Assembly: GCA_905178155.1 (NCBI GenBank)
Contig: CAJINV010000001.1
Location: 3,543,723-3,607,722, forward strand
DNA length: 64,000 nucleotides
Reading direction: 5' to 3'
Source of the DNA: Amoebophrya sp. A120
Lineage: Eukaryota; Sar; Dinophyceae; Syndiniales; Amoebophryaceae
Shown here: positions 32,515 through 41,716 of the stretch, in pieces
Layout of the letters: each line of letters opens with the position of its first letter
Numbering within the stretch: position 1 is the first letter of the stretch
Notes under the pieces: generated by a model
The model's input: the letters and a program-made list of their open reading frames with translations, nothing else
What the model was told of the DNA's origin: nothing
Databases searched by the model: none
Made by a program: the position numbers and the translations under genes

Positions 32515-34086
32515 ATGGCATTCAAGACACCCGGCGTTCTAGCTGCATCTTCGTCGCTGTTCATCAATGCCTATCTCGACCGACAGCGACCCCGCGATGG
32601 TGTCTGGAGCTTCTCGAACGGCCCAGAGCGACGGCGCATCAAGAGCCGTGCTTTGGTTGTGTGCGAACAGCGGCAGAAACAGATGGACTCGTCCTGGCGC
32701 AAGCAGGATTCCGGACTCGAGCCGAAGCCGCGCGTCCTGTTCCTCGTACGTGCGGTTTGTCCAACCCACGCACAATTGCGACGCATGCTTCAATGGCGCC
32801 AAGATTGCAAGACATGTACTGCACTAGATGTTGACTTTGTGTGCAGCGTTGATGTCACGCACAACCGGTTGTTTCGTGCGGCGCGAGCGGAGCGCTTGCG
32901 CGAGGATCCGATACAAGCAGAGTACTACAGACCAAAGCAAGCCGCGGCAGGCGGGTCAGGAAGTGAAAAACCAGCAGAAACTGCAAGTGATGTGAAAAAG
33001 CAGAATGGCGAGGAGAAGCCTCCTGTCGTGCTTCCTCCTCAGCATCAACTGCAGGGATTTCCCCATCAAGAAATCGCAAAAACCACAAAAGATCAAGAGG
33101 AAAAAAGTGGTCAAGACTCCGAAGACGAAGATCGAGATTTCACTACCGACATTCTTCCGAGCCACGCGCAGCTGCGGTGTGTGTTAGGGAAAGATTTGCA
33201 CGAGTACAACTGTATCGACATCGAATTTGGGACCTCGTACGGCCACGGCTGGACTGAGATGCGCCGGCACATTCACGGGTTTCAGGGCACGGTTCCAGGA
33301 CGCCGAGGCTGCTGTTCCTGGGCCTGGGGCATGCACAACGAGTGCGTCCTAGACGCGATTAGGTGGCGGGTGGGGGAGAAGGGCCGTGCGGGGAAGCTGG
33401 GTGGGGCGGTTCTGCCTGTTGCGCACCTCAGGGATTTAGCATCACCACGGACCTCCAACACGCAAGCTAAGTCTACCGCTAATCCTGGTACACGACCAGT
33501 GGAAGGTCTTTCGTTCCAAGAAGCAGCTACCAAACGCAGCACCACCGATCTGTCCGAAGCAGTACTCACGTATTACGACCAGATTTGGCTCTTCGAGGAG
33601 GACGTTGGCTGGTCGGGCGAAAACGTCGTGCGGGACTTGATTGAAAAGTACTACGAAGACCCATCGGATTTGCTCACCGCGTGGTACGAATACTACGAAG
33701 AGCAGACGCCGCCAAAGTGGTGCTGGCGCACCTCCCGGACCGCCGCGTTCACGCGCCGCACGGACGGTCTCCACCGCGGCCGGGCCTCGTCCTGCGAGCA
33801 CGTGCAGCGCTTCAGCAAACGCTTTCTGCAGGAACTGGCGGAGTGGGCGGCCGCCGGGGCCGTCGCGTGGAGCGAGATGAGTACGCCCACGGTGTGTCTG
33901 GCGGGCATGGAAAGGAAAGAGAAACCGCTGCTGTGTGGTCTCTTCGGGCACGACACCGTTGGAGAGGTTTTCAGCTGGGACGGGCGGTTGTCCGAAGCCG
34001 CCTGGAAAAACGTGGTCGAACGCGACGCGAAAAAGGGCTCCGGGTATGATGGCAAGGGGAAAATGTACCACGCGCTGAAGTGGTGA
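32515..34086 (+). CDS. unknown protein, possibly glycosyltransferase-like
   Basis: A single exon of 523 residues from the ATG at 32515; the open frame reaches a GTG at 32497. Recognisable pieces are a CIDIEFGTSYGHGW segment, a CCSWAWGMHNECVLDAIRWR segment, and YDQIWLFEEDVGWSGENVVR, which resembles the region around the acidic metal-binding motif in a family of algal and protist glycosyltransferase-like proteins (YDxIWxxEDDVGWSG). Here the acidic run is EED. A KWCWRTS stretch and several Cys follow. Residues about 150-210 are a polar low-complexity linker. There is no clear signal peptide or membrane helix. Function remains a guess; the gene itself is convincing by length and composition. Confidence 0.6.
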   Translation: MAFKTPGVLAASSSLFINAYLDRQRPRDGVWSFSNGPERRRIKSRALVVCEQRQKQMDSSWRKQDSGLEPKPRVLFLVRAVCPTHAQLRRMLQWRQDCKTCTALDVDFVCSVDVTHNRLFRAARAERLREDPIQAEYYRPKQAAAGGSGSEKPAETASDVKKQNGEEKPPVVLPPQHQLQGFPHQEIAKTTKDQEEKSGQDSEDEDRDFTTDILPSHAQLRCVLGKDLHEYNCIDIEFGTSYGHGWTEMRRHIHGFQGTVPGRRGCCSWAWGMHNECVLDAIRWRVGEKGRAGKLGGAVLPVAHLRDLASPRTSNTQAKSTANPGTRPVEGLSFQEAATKRSTTDLSEAVLTYYDQIWLFEEDVGWSGENVVRDLIEKYYEDPSDLLTAWYEYYEEQTPPKWCWRTSRTAAFTRRTDGLHRGRASSCEHVQRFSKRFLQELAEWAAAGAVAWSEMSTPTVCLAGMERKEKPLLCGLFGHDTVGEVFSWDGRLSEAAWKNVVERDAKKGSGYDGKGKMYHALKW

Positions 34087-34370
34087 AAAAAACGACAACG
34101 TGCTAATGCGAAAGTGAAATATGCGCGCATAAAAAGTTGACAACCGGGATGCGATATTTATCACGGTTGTAAAAGAGCAACTCTGAGTAGTTTTCGCCTG
34201 AGGGGCAGTTACTAACTTCCTTGTCGGTCTTCACCAAACTGGACGAACCTTTGTTGCCACAAAATGGCGGTTTGTGTTGATTTGTTGTTGGAAGCGAAGT
34301 AGTTGGTCGAGACGCAGCTCGTTTATTAAATGCTGAGCGCGGATTTTCGTGTACGACTAAAAGAAAAAGA

Positions 34371-36745
34371 ATGTCTAAGTCATCTTCTGTCTCCTCCCAC
34401 AAGATGCAGGGGTTCCAGCCAAACGAGCGCGCAGCGGCTTCGCCGACGCCGCGAACGCAGTCGAACAGCGGCAACGACGGTCGACAGCTCAATGCGGGGG
34501 ATTCGTCAGTGGCGGACCCGTCAGGTAAAACCGGATCCGTGTTTCTTTTGCCGAATGCACAGAGAACGCACTCCTCGCGTGGGGCATTGCACCGGCTAAA
34601 TGAGAAAGGCATGACTAAATGCGCATGATCAACAAATACTACCAGGGTGTTCCAGTGGCAGTGAGCAAAGCGGGACATTGGAGTGCCCGGAAGAAAAACA
34701 GCATATGCGGTCGTTTTTGGCGCGCGCTTTACCACCGCAAACAAGTCGTGTAGACGTTGGCACGCTCGCAGCCCCCTCCGGTAAATTGATTCGGTGAGAA
34801 GCCCCGTTTTTGTTTGGGGACAGATGCTCATGTATGGATGTCGGTCCTCGTCAGGGGAATGTTTATTTCCCTTTTGGACGACCACGCACCACCCAAAACA
34901 GGTATCGTCGCTAGCACAGAGGACATTGACGCAACGCTTGCGAAAACAGTTAAAGCAGCCAAAAGCGCGGCCCAAACGGTAAAGGCGTTCGCGAGCAAGA
35001 AAGTAGAGCCCGAAAAAATTCACTGGGACGAACTGTCTGGCGAAATTGATCTCTCTGTCATTCCTTCCGCGAAAGACGGGACATTACCAGTGCAACTGCT
35101 AAAAATCGATCGCGCCACGAGTTCTGCCTCGTCCTCTTCAAATTCGAGTGCGATCACGAGGCAGGTCGCTGCCGGCGGCCTGTCCCTCCCTTCCGTCGGA
35201 GACGACTTGATGCTGAGTGAGCGAGACAGCACTCGTAGAAGCTCGGCTCCTTCAGCTGACGCCGAGAAAGCAAACACGACGAGAGGCTCCCGGCAAACAA
35301 GCAGCAGTGCGGCTCGCGTTGTTTCATCAAACGGGGATGCTATGTACTCCGTACACAGTTTCGCTTCCTTTGCCTCGGAGCAGCCAGGGCCGACGCTCAA
35401 GGAACAAACCGCGAGAATGAGGTTGCGACACGCGACCGCGTCAGCGGTGCGGAGCGCGGAGGAGGAATTAGGCAAAATCGGTCGACCAAGTACGAGCAAA
35501 ACCGCAACAGACATTCCGCCGGGCAGCAGCAGAAACGATGAGCCAGCGAGTAGCAGTACAAAAGAATTATCATCCGACTGTTTCGTTGAGTACGGCGGGA
35601 CGACAAGAAGTGCAGCTTCCCCGAGCCGCGATGCACTGCTGTGCCGCACCTCATCTTACGACCTGGGCCTCAACAACAGTTACGAGAACAATTTTAGCAC
35701 GGCCGGCTCGCTGTCACCGTTTCGGCGGGGCTTGTTATTCGAGACGCAGACCCCCACGCCCGACAGAGAAATCCAGGACGCCCAAGGACGGCTCGGCGGC
35801 GTGGCGTGCGGTTTGCGGGCCACCGCGCGGGCGTTGAGTTGGGACAGCATGTCGGACCACACCTACGTTTCGAGCTCCACGGACGTGTCCCCAGTTTTAA
35901 CGGAAAATTCGCCAAACAAGCGGTCGACAATCCACACGCAGAACCCCCTGGACGAAGCCCGACCCGTTCCCCTCAACCGAAACATGCGCCGAATTCACGC
36001 CGCGAACACGATCTCCGGCGACGTAGTGGCAGTCGCGCGGGGCAAGCACGACGGCCGTTGTAGTTTGCCGAACGGGACGGCGGCGGCGATCCCGTTGCGG
36101 GCCTTGCTTTCGCCGCGCCACCGTGCGCAGTTTGGGCCAGATGACTTCACGGAAACAACAGGAGAGCTGTTGGGCGACCAGAAAAGTATCTTAGCTGTTT
36201 GCGATCGGAGTGTTAAAGAGGAAATGTGTTTCTAGTTCGTTTGCCGAAACAGGCCGAGATGAAGATGCCCCCGTCTCGTGTCGAATTTCGATTTCAACTA
36301 TGTTTAGGAAGAAGTTTCAGTTTCGGTTTGAAATCTTTTACCGTGTTCGCATGCGCAAGAAAAAAAAAACGCAAAAAAAAAAAAAAACAGAAGCAGCGGA
36401 GGGCGTCGCACTTCTGCGACAACTGAAGAGCGGCCTCGGCAGCGGCACGGTGGGGCGGTGGGAGCCGCAACCTGTGGCGCCGATTGACGAACAAAGACAA
36501 ATGCGATTTCGGCGCCACGTGAAAGACGACGGCTCTAGGGATCGTGTGCGTTCCCCGAGCAGAGACTCAAAATCAGGATCGGTTTCCATCTCTCTGTCAT
36601 CCTGCTCAGGAAACTCCTCATCTGCAAAAGGTGAAAAGCAAGGACCGAAAAATGTTTCAGTGTAGTTTTTCTTGTGTTTCAGCCTGTATTCATAGAGATA
36701 GTTTCAGCCGCAGGACTGCCTGGACAAGCAGAAGAACTTGAGTGA
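34371..36745 (+). CDS. Ser-rich low-complexity protein, unknown (4 exons)
   Basis: Model: join 34371-34524, 34902-36209, 36391-36630, 36708-36745; 1,740 nt, 579 residues. Exon 1 begins MSKSSSVSSHKMQGF. Exon 2 has a short helical part (ATLAKTVKAAKSAAQTVKAF), then a long Ser/Thr/Arg-rich region with many potential phosphorylation sites. Exon 3 is basic, then Ser-rich. The donor of exon 2 (GT at 36210) was chosen because the later GT would create a stop. The intron 36210-36390 ends in a long A-rich run before its AG, with almost no pyrimidine tract, which is odd. No domain was recognised. Confidence 0.55.
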
Positions 36746-37341
36746 CGAGCTAGTGAAGAAGAGTGAATGCATGATTATCTGTTTCCATTTCAATCTGTGC
36801 TGTCACGCATGCAGTTATGACTCAAAAAAAGAATAGTGGTTTCACAGAACTCGACGAATGCAGCCTTCTCCACCTGTGTTGTACGAAAAACTTGTACTTG
36901 AAGTCAAAGCGAATAAAAGGAGTGTATAGATAGTTTCAGTCAGTTGACTGACTACAATGTGTAAGATCTCGCAGAGAGTTTTCTTTACCATCGGAGGAAC
37001 CCCAACATTGTCCAGTAAGGACGAGCGCAGGAATCCATTATTGTTTCTACCAGGCCGCTTGTCATCAAGATCAAGCGATAGCGACTTGAATCGCTTTCTC
37101 GGTCTCCTCTAGTTTGCCGCGACAAATTGACCATGACACTAGCATCGGGATCGGTTTCGTGGATGACGTGCCACTAGTAAGATCTTCGCAGGCTCTGGCT
37201 CAGTAGAAACTATCGTCGGGGATCCGTAAGAGCATCCGGCATGGTCAATCCAGGGCTTGGTTCTCTAGAAGTCGGGTGAGCATGTATGGCCGATCTTCTG
37301 TGCAGCAGGCTTGCGCTTAGATACAGCTTGCCAGATCGAGC
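36746..37341. other. intergenic, no gene seen
   Basis: Spacer between the Ser-rich gene and the retrotransposon insertion. It contains a small hairpin AGTCAGTTGACTGACT near 36938-36953, close in sequence to the palindromes in the introner at 28004-28578. Nothing else recognised. Confidence 0.4.
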
Positions 37342-37356
37342 TATAAACATTTCTTC
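37342..37356. repeat. left 15-bp target-site duplication of the retrotransposon
   Basis: TATAAACATTTCTTC here is repeated exactly at 39748-39762, bracketing the retrotransposon copy. Confidence 0.92.
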
Positions 37357-39380
37357 TCCACCGCAAGACAGTACGCGCGCGCTTCTGTTTCGACATACTT
37401 ACAGACGAGTACGTCGATGACGCGGGCGCCGAAGCAGCAGGCCAACCAGAACCGGGGGCGGAGCGCCGCTTCCCCCCGCTGCCCTACCGCCAGGTCACCC
37501 AAGGGCGCCTCCTTGGCATCCATTTTGACGAGGACGGGTGCTTCGCAGACCACTGCGACAAACTGGTGGACAAGAGCACAAAGCGCCTCGCACTCATAAA
37601 AAGGAGGTACCGGCACAAAGCCGACACCGTGACACTGCGCGCACTATACCTCGGGCTTGTGGGTTCCCTCGTTCGGTTCACGCTCTCGGTGTTGGGGCCC
37701 TACCTCCCCGAGCAGGCGATGAAGCGGCTTGACACGCGCATCCTACATAAGGGCGCGCGACTCATCACGGGGGCCCTACAACACACCCGGATAGAGGTCC
37801 TCCTCGCTTCCGCGTGCCTGTTCAACGCGCACACCCTGGCAACCATCGAGGTCGCGCTCTGGTTCGATAGGTTCGCGCGCGAAGGCCAAGCCCTCCCGGC
37901 CACCACGGCATTACAAAGTGGCATCGCAGCAGAAGCAGGCGCGCCTGGGGCGCGTGGGTCCGCGCCGTGGCGGTGCAACACCCTGCCATCCCGCACAGAC
38001 GTTGTCGAGGCGCTCAGCCGCTTCCCCAGCCTGCCACAAACACTAGGTGGCAACTTCGTCCTGCGGTATGTGATCCACACCGGCACCCGTGCAACCCGGG
38101 TGGAAGGGCGCCCCCTGTGGGAATACAACGCTATCGACTTACGCGAAACCAAGCGCGCCACCTGGGCCGGGAGACGCGCGGGTGACCAAGCCCACCGGGT
38201 TTTGGAGGCCATCGGCGTGAGCAACACCCACCGAGAATCCTACAGCCCGCGACCTCGCCTCTCCCGCGAGATCAGGTGGGAAATCAACCCGGGCGAGAGC
38301 TACCCGACAAGGGATGCAAACACAGCGCCTGCGAACGAGCGATGGGCGGCGCCGTTCGATGAGGACGCGACCCAACCGGACGCGGCCTGGCAGAACGACC
38401 GCTTCCGCCAAGAGCTTGAGCAGGGGGCGGCTGTGTCCTTCTGTGATGGCTCCCTCGTGGGGGCGGTCATAGATGGGGACCGCCGCAGGCACGGCCGCAT
38501 CCTCGGGGGCTCGGTTCTATTCGCGCAAAACGCTCTACAGGCTGTGGAAATACATCTGTATGGCATCGGGCCATCCGCGTATCCCGGGGAAACAGGGGGA
38601 GCCCAGGTAGGGGCACAGCAGTTGGCGGGCGTCCACGCCACCCGTGCGAGGCTGGTGGGTGACTGCAGGGGGTGGATGACCGCGGCGGCGAGTGGAAACC
38701 GGCTCGAACCCCAACTGTGCACGGTCCTCACCGCCCTGGACCGCATCCCCGCAGCCGAAGCACTCGTCACCCACGTATACGCCCATACGGGCGTCGCGGG
38801 CAACGAATTCATAGATACGTTGTTGGGACTCGTGGCCCCGGCCGCCCGGCGAGTGGACATGCGGGAACTCCCGTCCCTCCCCGTCCCCCACGCAGCGGTG
38901 AAGCAGCTCCTCCTGCGGGAAATAGAAGCACAAGAAGAGGTAGGGATCCTGTCCCTGGGGCTAACCAGAAGCATCAGTGGGCGAGACTGGGCGGCCAGAC
39001 AATGGTCGCGCGACTTCGTCTGGGGCGTCACCAAATATCTCCGTGGCGCGCGGCTGGTTCAACGCCTCTGGCTGTCCACGGTCAGTGGAAGTCAGAGTAG
39101 ATCCTTCGGCAACGAGTTGCACTGCGACTACTGCGGGACCCCGTTGACACCGGGCCACATACTCGAAGAATGCGAGGCGCTGGAAAGCTGGAGACAGTAC
39201 GTCCGGGACACCGGCCCTACACATCAACCAACAGGAATCGGCGACCGGATCACGCAGATGGGGAGACTGTGCGCAGCGGTGCTCCCCCTCACATCAGAGC
39301 GCGCATGGCCCCACGGCTGGCAAGAGCGCCCTGACTACAGATCCATGACCGAACTGGGCACCCACAATGCCCACGAATAA
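37357..39380 (+). pseudogene. truncated retrotransposon pol: end of RT, RNase H, zinc knuckle
   Basis: Open from the insertion junction to the TAA at 39378-39380. In order: ILTDEYVDDA (RT catalytic YxDD) at the very start; RLLGIHFDEDG (the RT segment after the active site); DKSTKRLALIKRRYRHKADT (thumb); an RNase H domain with SFCDGS, ETGGAQVGAQ, LVGDCRG and HTGVAGNEFID, giving the expected Asp-Glu-Asp-His-Asp set; then CDYCGTPLTPGHILEEC, a C-C-H-C zinc motif typical of LINE pol C termini. The N-terminal endonuclease and most of RT are missing. It has no proper start codon, so it is annotated as a fragment. Confidence 0.88.
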
Positions 39381-39747
39381 ACGGCCCGCTAGGGCGTGCA
39401 ACGCCGCGTCCGCGGCGCGAGCGCTTATGTTCCGTACAATGAAACCAACCTACACTAACGGCGCGCGAGGGGGCTCAGTGGTGTTCCGCACACACGTGGT
39501 TGGCACTGAGTCTGAGCCGTGAGACCGTGGGAAGGTAAACGGGACACCGGGGCACACCCCCGCCCCACCGGAGAGATCTTGTGAGAGACTGAGAGTGTGG
39601 AACCGCACTACAGCGGCGACAAATCCAAAGATCCCGCGAGATCCCACATCACAGCACCACCGCAAGATCTTGCAACCTTCCGCTCTCGTACATTCGTTGT
39701 GGTCACCTCGGGCACAAACCCCAGTAGGGCTTCGATAATAATAATAA
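37357..39747 (+). mobile_element. 5'-truncated non-LTR (LINE-type) retrotransposon
   Basis: A 2.39-kb insertion bounded by a 15-bp perfect TSD. It starts inside the reverse transcriptase domain, just upstream of the catalytic YVDD, and ends in a short ATA/AAT microsatellite (39735-39747), as many LINEs do. It is far more GC-rich than the surrounding spacer. The open frame (37357-39380) is followed by about 370 bp of 3' UTR. The perfect TSD and the unbroken frame indicate a recent insertion. The truncated 5' end means it cannot be autonomous. Confidence 0.9.
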
Positions 39748-39762
39748 TATAAACATTTCTTC
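39748..39762. repeat. right 15-bp target-site duplication of the retrotransposon
   Basis: Exact copy of 37342-37356, immediately after the ATA-type 3' tail. Confidence 0.92.
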
Positions 39763-39873
39763 ACCCAGACCCAAATAAGTATCTGTAAACGCTGTTCTTT
39801 CATTCCGTATTCCACTCTATGGCAATTTTTGAAAATAATTCGCCGCGCGCACGACAACTGTAAAGCAGAAAAT

Positions 39874-40848
39874 ATGGGCAACGGTTCTTCTAGCAGCACT
39901 GCAGCACCAGTAGCTCCGGCACGCCAGGGCGGAAGTGCGAGCGATCCAGGTTTCAAGTTTTTGATTTGTGGGATTGAGAATGCACTGGCAGTGGCGACGC
40001 GCGACGTGATCGGGGATCTTGGAAACAATCACTCTAATGATGAACATGAATTTTTTTCGACGCGGCAGTTTTCCCATAGTCTCATGGGCATTTTAGAGGG
40101 AATCTTTTCCTGGCCTCCAGCAGATGAACATCAAGCAGCGTTGTCCACCGGCGCTGAGGCTAAACCTCGGCTGACTCTGCATTTTTTTTCCGTGTGTGGT
40201 GGGGCGAAAATCTACCCGCTGTGGCAGCACTGTCACATGGACGAGCCGGCCGACGGGCTTCTGTACATCTACCCGGGCGGCCACGCAGGGACGCGGTGCT
40301 CAAAGTACAGCTGGTTTACGAAACCGGAAAAGAGGGAACAAGAGCCGCTCATGACACACCCCGTGAAGTACCTGCGCTACCATCTCGGCGAACAGGTGCG
40401 CGATGGCGGGAATCCCGACTCGCAGGTAGTAAGCCTCCTACGTGAGGACGTCAAGGGGAGGACGTCTGCCGAGACGACAGAGGAGCAAAAGGACTACAAC
40501 GACAGGATACGAACGATGCCGGTTTTGCTTTACGTCGAGCTCAGCAGGGCCGTATTAGTGGAAATGGCCCTTCGAGAACATGAGGAGGAACAACCAAGCC
40601 GTGATGCAGCAGCGAAAGTGCAGCCCGAAGCAGATCAGCAAGAGGTGCTGCTAGATAAACTTGCCCAGGCTGAGGCGGCTCGCATCGCAACGGAAAATGG
40701 GCTTCAGGAGATTGTGGCATCTAGCGGGCGAGCGTGGGTTCTCATGCCACTGGTTTTAGAAGACCCCGGGCGCAATTACAAAGCGAGTGCGCAGATAAAG
40801 ACTGGGATTGACTGGCTCGTGAAGACGGCTGAAACAAGAAGAAGATAG
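39874..40848 (+). CDS. degenerate Arf-like protein, probably not a GTPase
   Basis: A single exon of 324 residues. The ATG at 39874 gives MGNGSSSS, a good myristoylation signal as in Arf proteins. The Arf framework is visible: FKFLICGIENA where Arfs have the P-loop (GLDNAGKTT), LHFFSVCGGAKIYPLWQHC where Arfs have the WDxGGQxxxRxLW switch 2, GLLYIYP for the next strand, a MPVLLYVEL strand where Arfs have the PxLxxxNK guanine-binding loop, and GIDWLVKTAE matching the terminal GLDWL helix. The Lys and Thr of the P-loop, the catalytic Gln and the NKxD motif are all absent, so nucleotide binding as in Arf is unlikely. It is nearly twice Arf length, with a Glu/Ala-rich helical insert near residues 230-275. 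Likely a membrane-associated pseudo-GTPase. Confidence 0.65.
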   Translation: MGNGSSSSTAAPVAPARQGGSASDPGFKFLICGIENALAVATRDVIGDLGNNHSNDEHEFFSTRQFSHSLMGILEGIFSWPPADEHQAALSTGAEAKPRLTLHFFSVCGGAKIYPLWQHCHMDEPADGLLYIYPGGHAGTRCSKYSWFTKPEKREQEPLMTHPVKYLRYHLGEQVRDGGNPDSQVVSLLREDVKGRTSAETTEEQKDYNDRIRTMPVLLYVELSRAVLVEMALREHEEEQPSRDAAAKVQPEADQQEVLLDKLAQAEAARIATENGLQEIVASSGRAWVLMPLVLEDPGRNYKASAQIKTGIDWLVKTAETRRR

Positions 40849-41716
40849 TGACGCAGTGGATGAACATGCAGGCGCGGTATCAGAAATCACTGGCATTACT
40901 TTACGAATTTTATCCGCTTCGGCGCTTTGGCTTTTGCTGTTCGTGCGCGCCATCAAGCACACCCATCATGTGTTGGCCACTTAGAGCGTACGTGTTGATG
41001 TCACTTTTTTACTTTTCTACGCAATCACAGCCTCATCGGTAACCTAGTGTATGCATACAACTGCATCGGTTTTATGTTTCACTTCACACTACCGAGCCAA
41101 AAAGAAAAGGTCGTAATGGAAAAGATTGGAAAGTCAGAATTCATCGGTCTCGTGCATCAGCCAAAATCACGGTCTCGGTTTCGTGCAACAAAGACGTACT
41201 TACATTTTACCGTCTGCACATGCAGCGTGCTCGGTTCCGTGCACGGACTGTTTCCGGTCCTGAAAATGTCGGTTTCGTGCAGTGTAACGAACGTCCTCTT
41301 ACCCTTTTCGTTCAACCTCGAAAAATCGCGTTCTCGGTGTAGACAATCGTACAAAGATAGAAGTGGGAGCAAGGGATCTGCTTTCGGTTTCGCGTCGTGT
41401 GTGACATTCGTAGCAGTTAAAACTGCTTGTTGGTGTAGGAAAGGACCGCTATGGTGCCACACATTGGTTTGCTTGCCTTATGAATGCCCCAGGACCTCAT
41501 TTTGATTTTTCTACTTCATCCATGACGATATTTCACATTTTTACACCAAGAAATCTTTTTTTATCCCGTCGGGCTCGGGTGGGCCGCTAAGAACGACCAG
41601 ATGCATAGAACCGGAAGAACGATCGTCTTAGCTTCATCACTAGTGTTACCCACCCGCCCGCCTAATCCTTTCTCATACATTTTCCTCGAATTTTGTTTCT
41701 TCTTTTTGCATTGAAA
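40849..41716. other. intergenic with a repeated 13-mer
   Basis: No supported gene. A frame at 41047-41505 is rich in Arg/Ser/Cys because of the repeated TCGGTTTCGTGCA motif listed separately. It should contain the promoter of the ATPase gene. Confidence 0.45.
41144..41281. repeat. four copies of a 13-mer near TCGGTTTCGTGCA
   Basis: Copies at 41144-41156, 41175-41187, 41231-41243 and 41269-41281, at most one or two mismatches each, spaced 31, 56 and 38 bp. They lie 440-570 bp upstream of the P5B ATPase start, all on the same strand. A diverged relative may follow near 41391. Confidence 0.75.

Noticed and set aside
34103-35023. 306-codon antisense open frame on the - strand
   Set aside because: It spans the end of one + strand gene, a spacer, an exon and an intron of the next. 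Composition is irregular and no domain is visible.
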